From positions 1 through 39,142 of the forward strand of contig OMVB01000086.1 in assembly GCA_900314395.1 (NCBI GenBank): a stretch of DNA of 39,142 bases, read 5' to 3'. The notes beneath the pieces are model-generated. The model saw only the letters and a list, made by a program, of their open reading frames with translations. It had not been told where the DNA came from and searched no databases. Positions within the stretch are counted from its first letter, which is position 1. Each line of letters opens with the position of its first letter. The position numbers and the translations under genes were made by a program. Origin of the DNA: an uncultured Prevotellaceae bacterium. Lineage in GTDB: Bacteria > Bacteroidota > Bacteroidia > Bacteroidales > UBA932. This document shows, in pieces, positions 24,655 through 33,824 of the stretch.

Positions 24655-25890
24655 ATGAAACGTACGGTATTTATTCTGGCTGCGGCCATTATGTGTATCA
24701 CGGCATGTTCCCAGAGGGACGGCCTTAAAATCAGCAAACCGGAGCACCGCGGAATGAACGGAGAGAGGCTTGCCCTTATTGACAGTGTCATCAACGACGC
24801 CATTGCCCAAAAACTTATGCCGGGAGCAGTGGTTTCCGTAGTCCGGGATGACCGCGTAGTATTCCTGGAGGCATACGGTAACAGCCAGGTAGTGCCGGAT
24901 ACCGTAAAAATGACCAAGGAAACGATGTTCGACATGGCTTCCGTAAGCAAGTGCGTGGGAACAACCCTCTCATTCATGCAGCTTATAGAAAAAGGCCTTG
25001 TAAGGCTGTCGGACCGCGTAGACCGCTATATTCCCGGGTTCAAAAACTGGACTGACCCGGAGACCGGGGAAGAGGATGAAATCACCATCCAGGACCTGCT
25101 GACCCATTCTTCAGGCCTTATCCCCTATATCGGAGAAAACGAATACAGGTCAAGGTTCCAGGTAAACCAGCCGGATTCCCTGATGTGGTACATTGCCACC
25201 CAGGTGGGCCGCCGCTTCAAGCCGGGAACACGCCAGCTGTACAGCTGCCTTAACTTCATCACCCTCCAGAACATCCTTCAGAAGGTGACCGGCGAGCGTC
25301 TTTGCGACTACGCCCAGAAGAATGTCTTTGACGTGCTGGGTCTCAAGCATACCACATACTTCCCGCTCTTCGGTGAGCCCCAGTCCAATCCCAACGCAGA
25401 GGAGCTGGCCAAGATGTGCGCCGCAACAGAGGTTCAGGCCGACGGCAAGCCGCTCGTAGCCCAGGTGCATGACCCCATCGCCCGCCTTGGAAACGCAGGA
25501 AACTCCGGTAACGCCGGTGTATTCTCCAACGCCATGGACCTTAGCGTAATCTGCGCAGCCCTTATGAACGGCGGCTCTTACCGCGGCCAGCGCGTCCTTG
25601 GAAGCGAGACCGTCCGCAAGATGTTCGAGATTCCTTTTGACAATGACCCCGCCGTAGCCCGCGCCCTTGGCTGGGACACCTACGAGATGTATCCCGGAAC
25701 CAGCGGAGACATCCTTAACCGCAAATTCTGCGTTGGCCATACCGGCTATACCGGCACCTCCATTGTCATCGACATGAGCACTAAGACGGCAATCATCATC
25801 CTTACCAACAGGGTACATCCTACCGATGACGGCAATCTTGGCCGCGTACGTGCCACAATCGCCAACATCGTTGCTTCTTCAATAGAATAG
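24655..25890 (+). CDS. serine hydrolase lipoprotein, class-C beta-lactamase fold
   Basis: This 411-residue protein has a lipoprotein signal with lipobox ITAC and lipidation Cys18, so it is membrane-anchored in the envelope. The beta-lactamase/DD-peptidase fold has the nucleophile SxxK as Ser96-Val-Ser-Lys99 and the third motif as His362-Thr-Gly364 (VGHTGYTGTS). The second motif, usually YxN, reads Tyr196-Ser-Cys198, with Cys where Asn normally sits. I recall YSC as frequent in Bacteroidota serine hydrolases, so it is probably functional. Possible substrates are peptidoglycan peptides or esters, and it should not be called an antibiotic-resistance enzyme. It converges on dnaE with only 3 bases between stop codons. 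Confidence 0.9.
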   Translation: MKRTVFILAAAIMCITACSQRDGLKISKPEHRGMNGERLALIDSVINDAIAQKLMPGAVVSVVRDDRVVFLEAYGNSQVVPDTVKMTKETMFDMASVSKCVGTTLSFMQLIEKGLVRLSDRVDRYIPGFKNWTDPETGEEDEITIQDLLTHSSGLIPYIGENEYRSRFQVNQPDSLMWYIATQVGRRFKPGTRQLYSCLNFITLQNILQKVTGERLCDYAQKNVFDVLGLKHTTYFPLFGEPQSNPNAEELAKMCAATEVQADGKPLVAQVHDPIARLGNAGNSGNAGVFSNAMDLSVICAALMNGGSYRGQRVLGSETVRKMFEIPFDNDPAVARALGWDTYEMYPGTSGDILNRKFCVGHTGYTGTSIVIDMSTKTAIIILTNRVHPTDDGNLGRVRATIANIVASSIE

Positions 25891-25893
25891 GAA

Positions 25894-28800
25894 CTATTTC
25901 CTGAGTACCTGGTAGCCGACCCCGATTTCATTCAGGTCGGCTATTAGGTCTGTTGTAACCGACACCCCGAACTTGTGGGAGTCGAACTCGATTTTGTACT
26001 TTGTTGCAGGGTCGATGAGGAACACCTTGAGCGGTGTTTTGCCCTTGTTTTTGCTGATTACCTTTACCAATGCCGATCTGAACTTGGGGTTCAGCATCGT
26101 GGACGACAGCGTAATGACGAAGGCCTTGAGCACGGAATCCGTCACGTTGCCAAGCAGGCTTATCTTGCTCACTTTCAGGCCGAAGGGCGCTCTCTTTCCG
26201 GCTTTGATTTCCTCAGGTTTCAGGCGGTACTTCGGGGCGATTTCCCCTTCTATGTATATGGCGCTGTGGGGCGTAAGGTAGCGCATGTAGCGCTCGTGGT
26301 CCTCGCCAAAAAGCGCCAGCTCATAAGAGCCGTTAAAGTCTTCAATCACGCTCCTGGACCAGTTCTTGCCTGTTTTTGTAACCATCGGCTTATATGAGGA
26401 AACCAAACCGGCGATGGCAATCTTCTTGGACTCGTTCCTGACCTCGCAGGTGGAAATCTCATCGGCAAGGCTGCCGACTTTGCAGGAGGTGAAGTTATCC
26501 AGTTCGAAGCGGTATTTGTCCAGGGGATGTGAACTCAGGTACATGCCCACGAGCTCTTTTTCCTCCTGGAGCTGAAGCATTATATCATCCTCTGTAGTCT
26601 CGCAGGAAGGAGCGTCCGGGCGGACAGGCTTAAGTTCCTCGCTTTCCCCGAACAGGGACATTCCGCTGTCCTCCTCGTTGGCCTTGAAGCGCTCCCCGTA
26701 TTCAAGGATTTCGTCTATAAAGTCCCTGCCGCTCTTCCCGGGGCAGAAATAAGCCTTCCTGGGGATGCCGAAGGAATCCATCGCCCCGGAGTTGACAAGA
26801 GACTCAAAAGCCTTCCTGTTAACCACGCCGGACATCCTTTCAATGAAAGACCATACGTCCTGGAAGTTGCCGCGGGCCTCACGCTCCTCTATGATTGCGT
26901 CCACGATATTGGAGCCGAAACCCTTCATTCCGCCAAGGCCGAAGCGGATGTTGCCCTCTGCGTTGACGGTGAAATGGGAATCGGACTCGTTTATATCCGG
27001 GTTCAGGACTTTTATCTTGCTGCGGCGGCAGTCGTCCATTATCTCCTTGATCTCTTCCATGTTGGAGAGATTCTGGCTTAGGTTAGCCGCCTGGAATTCT
27101 GCCGGATAGTGCGCCTTGAGCCAGCCTGTCTGGTAGCTTACCCAGGCGTAGCAGGTGGCATGGGACTTGTTGAATGCGTAAGAAGCGAACTTGCGCCAGT
27201 CTGCCCAGATCTTGTCCAGGGTGTCCTTGGGGTGTCCGTTCTTTACGCCGCCTTCTACGAACTCTGTATAAAGGCTCTCCAGAACGTCCAGCTTCTTCTT
27301 GCCCATGGCCTTGCGCAGCTTGTCTGCCTTGCCTTTGGAGAAGCCTGCAACCTTCTGGGATATCCTCATCACCTGCTCCTGGTAAACGGTGACGCCGTAA
27401 GTTTCCTCAAGGAATTCCGCCATTACAGGGAGGTCATACTTTATCTCCTCGTCGCCACGCTTCCTGGCAACGAAGGACGGGATGTAATCCATCGGCCCCG
27501 GACGGTAAAGGGCGTTCATCGCTATAAGGTCCTCAAAGCGCTGAGGGTGAAGTCTTTGCAGCCATTCCTTCATTCCGGGGGACTCGAACTGGAACACGCT
27601 CTTGGTGTCTCCTCGGGAGTAAAGGGCATAGGTCTGAGGGTCGTCTATCGGAATCTTTTCAATGTCGATATCAAGGCCGTAGTGCTTCTTCACCAGCGCC
27701 AGGCACTCCTTGATGATGGACAGCGTGCGCAGGCCCAGGAAGTCCATTTTGAGCATGCCGACTTCCTCTATATAGGAACCCTCGTACTGCGAAACCCACA
27801 CATCCTGGTCGGTGGCCTTATCCTTGCCCATGGTGATGGGGATGTAGTCGGTAAGGTTTCCGCGGCCGATTATCATGGCGCAGGCGTGGATGCCAGTCTG
27901 GCGGATGCAGCCTTCCAGTTGAAGTGCGTATTTGAGCACGTCCTTAACCAGGTCAGAGCCGTTTTCCATCTCGTTCCTGAGCTCCGGAATGTACTTGACG
28001 CAATTCTTCAGGTTGGGCTTCATCTCCTTTTCCTCCCCGTCCACCTTTACGGTGAAGGGGCGGTCAGGAATCATCTTGGTAAGACGGTTGCTCTCGTCAA
28101 GACTCAGTCTGCTGATGCGGGCGACATCCTTGATAGCCAGCTTGGCCGCCATCGTACCGAAGGTGATGACGTGGGAGATATGGTCCGTGCCGTATTTGTC
28201 CTGCACGTACTGGATAACGCGGTACCGGCCTTCATCGTCAAAGTCAACGTCGATATCAGGCATGGAGATTCGCTCCGGATTGAGGAATCGCTCGAACAGG
28301 AGGTCGTACCTGATAGGGTCCAGGTTGGTGATGCCAAGGCAGTACGCGACGGCGCTGCCGGCGGCGCTGCCACGGCCGGGGCCTACGGAGATGCCGTTGT
28401 TCTTTGCCCAGTTGATAAAGTCCTGGACGATAAGGAAGTAGTCCGGGAAACCCATTCGGCTGATGGTCTTGAGCTCGAAGTCCAGGCGCTCTGCCTGTTC
28501 CTCTGTCAGGGTTTCCCCGTAGCGGACGGCGGCACCGTCATAGGCCAGTTTGCACATATAGGCCACCGAGCGGTTGAACTCTTCCCCGCGGGGATTGCCT
28601 TCCTCGTCGTTGCGGCCGGCGTCTATCACGTCCTTGAATTTTTCACACCAGGCGTCGATGCCGGCAAGGAAGTCCTCCGGAAGCTCGAATTTGGGCAGCA
28701 CGTGCCCCCTGTCAATCTTGTAGGTCTCTACCTTGTCCAGGATTTCCAGGGTGTTGGAAATAGCCTCCGGGTGCTCCGGGAACAGGGCCAGCATTTCCTC

Positions 28801-29568
28801 CTCGCTCTTGAGGTATTCCTGCTGGGTGTAGCGCAGGCGGTCTTCCTCGTCAATGAACTTGTTGGTAGTCAGGCAGATAAGCCTGTCGTGGGCTGGGCCG
28901 TCCTCTTTGCGCACAAAGTGCACGTCGTTGGTGGCAATCACCTTGACGCCGTGTTTTTTTGCCAGTTCAAAGATAACGTCGGTGTAGCGCTTCTGCTCCT
29001 CGTAGGTCTCCAGGCTCAGGCCGGGAACCTCCGTCTTGTGCAGCATCACCTCCAGGTAGTAATCGTCCCCGAAGACGCGTTTATGCCATTCTATGGCCTT
29101 GGAAGCCCCCTCCAGGTCTCCTGCAAGTATGTATTGCGGGATTTCGCCAACCATGCAGGCCGACGAGCAAATCAGTCCTTCGTGGTACTTTTCAATGACC
29201 TCGTGGCAGACGCGGGGCCTGTAATACATGCCCTCAATGTGCGCCGTGGAGACGATTTTCATCAGATTCAGGTAGCCCTGGTAGTTCTTGGCCAGCAGAA
29301 TCAGATGGTAGTATTTGGAATGAGCCTTGTCCTTCAGTTTATGGTCGTATCCGCGGGTAACGTAGATTTCGCATCCCACGATGGGTTTTACCGTGGGATG
29401 CTTATCTGCGTATTTGAAGAATTCCTTTACTCCGTACATATTGCCATGGTCCGTAATGGCCAGGCCCGGCATACCCAGTTCCTCTGCTCTTTTGAACAGA
29501 TTGTCTATTGATGACTGACCATCAAGTATGGAATACTGGGTATGGACGTGCAGATGTACGAAGGACAT
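25894..29568 (-). CDS. dnaE: DNA polymerase III alpha subunit
   Basis: This 1224-residue replicative polymerase has an N-terminal PHP domain (FVHLHVHTQYS, His5-His7-His9), which may bind metals and have exonuclease activity. The palm contains GPGRGSAAGSAV and the catalytic aspartates in PDIDVDF (437-443, with Asp438, Asp440 and Asp442). Thumb and fingers follow (SHATCYAWVSYQTGWLKAHY), then an HhH motif region and an OB-fold C-terminus (IAIAGLVSSYKP). Length and layout are typical of DnaE1 and not PolC. It acts with the beta clamp and clamp loader at the fork. Upstream on the same strand are the BACON lipoprotein (15 bases) and the M6 protease, an unusual operon context. Confidence 0.97.
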   Translation of the reverse strand: MSFVHLHVHTQYSILDGQSSIDNLFKRAEELGMPGLAITDHGNMYGVKEFFKYADKHPTVKPIVGCEIYVTRGYDHKLKDKAHSKYYHLILLAKNYQGYLNLMKIVSTAHIEGMYYRPRVCHEVIEKYHEGLICSSACMVGEIPQYILAGDLEGASKAIEWHKRVFGDDYYLEVMLHKTEVPGLSLETYEEQKRYTDVIFELAKKHGVKVIATNDVHFVRKEDGPAHDRLICLTTNKFIDEEDRLRYTQQEYLKSEEEMLALFPEHPEAISNTLEILDKVETYKIDRGHVLPKFELPEDFLAGIDAWCEKFKDVIDAGRNDEEGNPRGEEFNRSVAYMCKLAYDGAAVRYGETLTEEQAERLDFELKTISRMGFPDYFLIVQDFINWAKNNGISVGPGRGSAAGSAVAYCLGITNLDPIRYDLLFERFLNPERISMPDIDVDFDDEGRYRVIQYVQDKYGTDHISHVITFGTMAAKLAIKDVARISRLSLDESNRLTKMIPDRPFTVKVDGEEKEMKPNLKNCVKYIPELRNEMENGSDLVKDVLKYALQLEGCIRQTGIHACAMIIGRGNLTDYIPITMGKDKATDQDVWVSQYEGSYIEEVGMLKMDFLGLRTLSIIKECLALVKKHYGLDIDIEKIPIDDPQTYALYSRGDTKSVFQFESPGMKEWLQRLHPQRFEDLIAMNALYRPGPMDYIPSFVARKRGDEEIKYDLPVMAEFLEETYGVTVYQEQVMRISQKVAGFSKGKADKLRKAMGKKKLDVLESLYTEFVEGGVKNGHPKDTLDKIWADWRKFASYAFNKSHATCYAWVSYQTGWLKAHYPAEFQAANLSQNLSNMEEIKEIMDDCRRSKIKVLNPDINESDSHFTVNAEGNIRFGLGGMKGFGSNIVDAIIEEREARGNFQDVWSFIERMSGVVNRKAFESLVNSGAMDSFGIPRKAYFCPGKSGRDFIDEILEYGERFKANEEDSGMSLFGESEELKPVRPDAPSCETTEDDIMLQLQEEKELVGMYLSSHPLDKYRFELDNFTSCKVGSLADEISTCEVRNESKKIAIAGLVSSYKPMVTKTGKNWSRSVIEDFNGSYELALFGEDHERYMRYLTPHSAIYIEGEIAPKYRLKPEEIKAGKRAPFGLKVSKISLLGNVTDSVLKAFVITLSSTMLNPKFRSALVKVISKNKGKTPLKVFLIDPATKYKIEFDSHKFGVSVTTDLIADLNEIGVGYQVLRK

Positions 29569-29583
29569 GATTATCAGCTGATT

Positions 29584-31104
29584 CTATTTGTATTTAACTA
29601 TTATATATTCCGATGATGCCGTACTGGGGCGCAGCCAAACAAAGGCATCCTCCACCTTTGTTACAACCAGGGTTATAGAGTCGATGAGACCGGCCTCGTC
29701 TGAGGAGATATTCTGCAGGATAGTGGCATTCACTGACAGGCCAACCTTCGGGTCTTCATTAATGTCGAAGCCGACTGCGAAAATCTTGTTAGTTTCCGGT
29801 TCGATGAGCGCAAAGTAGAACGAGTTCTCTTTGTCGCGGATCAGCATCTGGTCCTGCTGGTCCCTGTATTCCCAGTTGAGGCCTTTTACGCCAAACACGC
29901 CGGGTTTGGTTGTTGAGGGGTCCGGTGCGGTGTAGAGCTGTTTAACAGTTACGACCTGCTGCAGGTTGCCAGCCTTGAAGGTTACGGTTCCGGTACGCTC
30001 CTCTCCGCTGTCATTTGCAGCAACATTGAAGACGATGTCCTCTGTAACCATTGCCTTTGTGGTGGCATTTGTAATCCAGTCTGCGGAAATATCGGTTGTG
30101 AAATCTACGTTGTGGCTGATTCTTACCGTGAACTTGCCGCCGTCGGAGGGAATCTCGTATGTGCTCTGGGCAATGACGATGGCGTCTTTCTGCGCCTGAA
30201 TCACATGCAGGGTCTCTGAGAGGCCGTTTGCCGTATTGGTAAAGAAGACATCGGCCTCACGGCTGTCCGTGCCCTCATTTGCATCGACTGTAAAGTGGAA
30301 GGTGTTGGTGGACATGGCCTTGGTGCTGTTTTCCCTGAGCCACGTAACGCCGTCCTGAACCTTGACGGTTACATCCACATTATGTCTTACATCAACAGTG
30401 AAGGAGCCGCCGGTGTCGCCGATGGGAACATTATGCTCCGACAGGATGATGCTGGCATCTCCGCCGTCCTGGTAAATCGTGAAGACCTCCTGGCCGGCGT
30501 CGCTCTTTACGGTAATCCGGCCCTCGCGCCGTTCAACGTCTTCGTTGGCAGAGGCGGTAAAGCTTATTGTGCTGGTTGTCAAGGCCTTGGTGCCCTGATA
30601 CTTGAGCCATTCTTCGCCTTTGTCTATAGAGTATGTGAAGCTGACGTTGGCCTTGACCTCGATTGTAAAGGAACCGCCTTCCTTGCCCAGTTCCGTCTTG
30701 GATGCCGTGGCGGTAAACGAGTCCTTCTGCTTCTGTGTAAGGACGATGTTCTGGGTTGCGCTGCCGCACTTTATCTGGATGGTGGCGCCACGCTCGTCAG
30801 GGGTGTCGTTGGGCTTTGCCGTAATGGTTATCTTGCCGCTGCCGGCACTTCCGCTGGTAGGGGCTACGCTTATCCAGTCTGCGGCCCTGGTGTTGATAAC
30901 ACCGGCCGTCCAGGCCCCGGATGCCGTAAACGTTACTTCCGCGCTGCCGCCTTCAGTTCCAAGAACGGGGTTCCTGTTCACCGTTGAAGGTATGGTGATT
31001 GACGGGGGTGTTTCGGGTTTGTTGTTTTCACCGCCGCCGCTGTTTCCACCGCCACAAGCGGACAAAATTGCCAAACTTGCAAGAAGTATTGCTATCTTTT
31101 TCAT
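29584..31104 (-). CDS. lipoprotein with four BACON domains
   Basis: This 506-residue protein has a lipoprotein signal peptide (MKKIAILLASLAILSACGGG) with lipobox LSAC, so it is probably surface- or periplasm-facing. After a Gly/Asn/Pro-rich linker come four tandem Ig-like BACON domains (about 40-125, 128-210, 215-300, 305-385). Each has GGSFTVEV-type strands, a DWISVAP or WL turn, and an (E/D)RxGxIxxK end, with VLTQKQ- or VKQ-type last strands. The last 115 residues (GVFGVKGLNWEYRDQQDQML onward) form an unrecognised C-terminal domain. BACON domains are typical of Bacteroidetes glycan-handling and surface proteins; ligand unknown. An alternative ATG at 31116 would add four residues. It follows the M6 protease by 20 bases. 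Confidence 0.85.
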   Translation of the reverse strand: MKKIAILLASLAILSACGGGNSGGGENNKPETPPSITIPSTVNRNPVLGTEGGSAEVTFTASGAWTAGVINTRAADWISVAPTSGSAGSGKITITAKPNDTPDERGATIQIKCGSATQNIVLTQKQKDSFTATASKTELGKEGGSFTIEVKANVSFTYSIDKGEEWLKYQGTKALTTSTISFTASANEDVERREGRITVKSDAGQEVFTIYQDGGDASIILSEHNVPIGDTGGSFTVDVRHNVDVTVKVQDGVTWLRENSTKAMSTNTFHFTVDANEGTDSREADVFFTNTANGLSETLHVIQAQKDAIVIAQSTYEIPSDGGKFTVRISHNVDFTTDISADWITNATTKAMVTEDIVFNVAANDSGEERTGTVTFKAGNLQQVVTVKQLYTAPDPSTTKPGVFGVKGLNWEYRDQQDQMLIRDKENSFYFALIEPETNKIFAVGFDINEDPKVGLSVNATILQNISSDEAGLIDSITLVVTKVEDAFVWLRPSTASSEYIIVKYK

Positions 31105-31124
31105 GGTTTCAATCATTTAAGCGG

Positions 31125-33725
31125 TTATTGAACATTGATTCTCACCTCAAGCTTGTCCTCTGTGTTGTCACTGTCATTGTACTCCAGTTTCGCCCGGATT
31201 ACATGCTTGCCGGCTGTAAGGGTCACGGAGTCCCCGTCAATCTTTACTCCGTCCATGTACCAGGTGATTGTCTGGGGACGGAAAGACTTGCTGCTCACCA
31301 CTTTAAGAGGCAGTGTGCTTCCGGCGGTCAGGGTTCCTGAAGGAACACTGATGTAAGATATGCCCATATCGGAGAGCGTCGCTCCGGAATTGATTGTCTT
31401 GACGGGTTCAACAGATGCCGATATCAATGTGTTGGTTGCATCCCAACCCCAGTCGTTTTTGACATCAACCCAGTTGCTGCCGCCGGCCTGGGTGGTGGAG
31501 AATCCGTAATACAGCATGAAAGATCCTTCTGCAGACGGGCCGTCATCGGCGTAAACGATATAGGTATGATTTGCATTCTTTACCATATAGCCGATGTAGA
31601 CATCGGTGTTTGCAGGGATGACGATGTTGGCATCGGATACATCCACGGTGTTTCCGAAGGCATTCCCATAAAAAACGTCAGAAGGCTCTATTACCTTGCG
31701 GGCAAGAACCCTGTCGGTTGTCCCGAAGTCCACGAATACCCAAACTTCCTCTCCGGTTGCCCAGCAGCCGTACTGGATTTCTTTGATTGTTCCGCCAACC
31801 AGATGGGAAATTTCGCTTGCGGTAAACTTCTGTGCTACTGTATAGTTCTGGCCGGTCTGGTTGTATCCCCAGACCGCTCCTCTGGAGATAGGGAATACCG
31901 TCTTTGAGAGGGCAACCGTATTTCCGTCCTTGTTCAAAACAGGGGTAAGGGAGAAGTTCTTGTGGACGACAACACCTGTAACGGTCTCTGCTGCAGGGAG
32001 ATAGCCTGTTGCAAAGACAGAGATTTCCAGGCTCGTGGGGTCATCGTCTGAAAGGTTGATCTTGTATTTTCCTTCGTTGTCGGTAGTGGTCTCGTAAAGA
32101 GCTGTGCTTCTTGCGTTTGCAAGAGTGGTAACCTTCTTATGCCTTGGAGCTGCATCAGGACGGGATACAATCACGTATGCTCCTTCTACCGGGGCGCCGT
32201 CGCTATTGTCCGTAACGGTTCCGGAAACTGCCCGGTTAAAAAGGGCAAGCGAAAAGTAAGCCTTTCCGGAATCGTATATTATATTATTCAAATTGAACGG
32301 AGCGTTGCCGTCCCAGGCTTCCGGGGCATATTCGGTAACGTTGTAATAATAACCGCCATAAGGGTCCTTCGGGAACACCATAAGCTGGTCGTACTGATAA
32401 TAATCAAGGTTCGGTGCCTTTAAATAGTCGCAGGGATGGTCGCTGAAGCCGTTGATAAGGGTCCAGTCCTCCCACCTCTGCGCGGCTGTCATGCCGGATA
32501 CCATATTCTGGGACCTGTCAATATGATAGATTATCATTCCGGCGGGCAGCGGACTGTCCCATACGCTTCCGTCGCGGACTTCCGGCATAAAGAACTCGCC
32601 GTCGTTGCCCGTAGGAATCTGGTAGAATTTGTTTGCGGAAAGCCCCTGGATTGTTTTGTTTCCGGGAGAGTCAAGGACCTCGATGTCTGCATCGGTGATA
32701 TAACCCAGGATATAACGCTCATAGGTACTGAGCCTTGCCGGGATACGGCCGCTGGAATTGTGGTTTCCACCGGCCATCAGGTTCCATGAACCGGGGTGCC
32801 TTGCCTGTCCGTTGGTGGAATAATCCGTGTCGTAGAGGTCCGGCATGCCTATTACGTGGCCGAACTCATGGCAGAACGTACCGATTCCGTTCAGGGTTGT
32901 GCCGCTGTTTCCGTTCAGCTCTGCAGAGCAGGCGTATGAATTCAAGTAAACGCCGTCGTGTTCTACTCCGTCATAAGCGCTCCAGGCATGCGGCCAGATT
33001 GTATTATCTCCTCCGCCGTTGCTCTGTGCATATCCGGGATAAAACATGTAGACGTTGTCAATATAGCCGTCATTGTTGTTGTCGTACTGCTTGAAGTCTA
33101 CGGTGGCATCAAGTTTTATCAACGCGTCCTGGACCATTTTCTGGGCGAAGTAGTAATGGTGCTGGACATCATTTGCCGGGAAATCCGTACTGTTATAATC
33201 CAGGGTTATCGGGCCGTAAACATCAAAATTGGGCGTAAAGCGGCCGCTGGAAGCATCTGTATAATAGTCCTTTGCGGAGCCTACGCTTCCGTTGTCAGAG
33301 AAGCCTGTCTGGCCAAGGGCGCGGGAAAAATAGTCTCCAGCTCCGTCCTGGAACTTCTGGTCCTGCCACTCTACAAGGATAATCAGAAAGTGGTTGCTTC
33401 CCCAGCCAAGACCAAGGCCGGCTTTGCTGTTCTGGCGGAACATGCGGTCCCTCTGTGCGCGCATGGATTTAGCCTTCTCTATGCTGCTGCGGTTAATAAC
33501 CGGGCCGCCGGAAGGCTTCCACCAGCCGTTGGCGTCACGCACGTATAAGGTTTTGCCGTCTTCTGATGTATACCAGCTGTTAAACTCGTCGCCGTGCAGG
33601 CGCAGAGTGATTGTACTGCCGTCCGGCTGTTTCATTTTCACCGGATCCGGGGTTGCGACATCTGCCCACAAAGCCGTTGTGGCGGCGATCAGGAGGGCAA
33701 TAATCAGGGAAAGTGTCTTTCTCAT
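31125..33725 (-). CDS. M6-family zinc metalloprotease (immune inhibitor A-like), secreted
   Basis: This 866-residue protein has a signal peptide (MRKTLSLIIALLIAATTALWA). The M6 catalytic domain contains DGYIDNVYMFYPGYA, and the zinc motif His286-Glu-Phe-Gly-His290 in FCHEFGHVIGMPDLYD. The Asp of MPDLYD is the third ligand position typical of the M6 family, and SWNLMAGGNHN with the Met-turn follows. Residues about 500-590 form a carboxypeptidase-regulatory-like domain (GTVTDNSDGAPVEGAYVIV), then an unassigned beta-rich part and a C-terminal Ig-like domain (SYISVPSGTLTAGSTLPLKV). It probably degrades extracellular proteins. A TTG six bases upstream is unlikely as a start. The promoter lies 26 bases upstream. 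Confidence 0.9.
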   Translation of the reverse strand: MRKTLSLIIALLIAATTALWADVATPDPVKMKQPDGSTITLRLHGDEFNSWYTSEDGKTLYVRDANGWWKPSGGPVINRSSIEKAKSMRAQRDRMFRQNSKAGLGLGWGSNHFLIILVEWQDQKFQDGAGDYFSRALGQTGFSDNGSVGSAKDYYTDASSGRFTPNFDVYGPITLDYNSTDFPANDVQHHYYFAQKMVQDALIKLDATVDFKQYDNNNDGYIDNVYMFYPGYAQSNGGGDNTIWPHAWSAYDGVEHDGVYLNSYACSAELNGNSGTTLNGIGTFCHEFGHVIGMPDLYDTDYSTNGQARHPGSWNLMAGGNHNSSGRIPARLSTYERYILGYITDADIEVLDSPGNKTIQGLSANKFYQIPTGNDGEFFMPEVRDGSVWDSPLPAGMIIYHIDRSQNMVSGMTAAQRWEDWTLINGFSDHPCDYLKAPNLDYYQYDQLMVFPKDPYGGYYYNVTEYAPEAWDGNAPFNLNNIIYDSGKAYFSLALFNRAVSGTVTDNSDGAPVEGAYVIVSRPDAAPRHKKVTTLANARSTALYETTTDNEGKYKINLSDDDPTSLEISVFATGYLPAAETVTGVVVHKNFSLTPVLNKDGNTVALSKTVFPISRGAVWGYNQTGQNYTVAQKFTASEISHLVGGTIKEIQYGCWATGEEVWVFVDFGTTDRVLARKVIEPSDVFYGNAFGNTVDVSDANIVIPANTDVYIGYMVKNANHTYIVYADDGPSAEGSFMLYYGFSTTQAGGSNWVDVKNDWGWDATNTLISASVEPVKTINSGATLSDMGISYISVPSGTLTAGSTLPLKVVSSKSFRPQTITWYMDGVKIDGDSVTLTAGKHVIRAKLEYNDSDNTEDKLEVRINVQ

Positions 33726-33750
33726 ACGCAAAGTCGTTTTGTCTCGACTA

Positions 33751-33758
33751 CAAATATA
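33751..33758 (-). promoter_or_regulatory. -7 element for the M6 protease-BACON-dnaE transcript
   Basis: TATATTTG on the minus strand matches TAnnTTTG, 25 bases before ATG 33725. It follows directly on the secDF terminator, so read-through and initiation are tightly packed. Confidence 0.5.
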
Positions 33759-33761
33759 TAT

Positions 33762-33800
33762 AAAAATAGCGGAATCTCCGTTAGGAAAATTCCGCTATTT
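33762..33800 (-). terminator. rho-independent terminator of secDF
   Basis: On the minus strand a 12-bp perfect stem (AAATAGCGGAAT at 33800-33789 with its complement at 33775-33764) encloses a 13-base loop and runs into T5 (33766-33762). Confidence 0.75.
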
Positions 33801-33824
33801 GGTAACAAGTTTTATATTCAAAAC

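Noticed and set aside
27109..29511. 800-codon plus-strand frame antisense to dnaE
   Set aside because: Long only because of GC-rich codon bias in dnaE; the minus strand is plainly DnaE.
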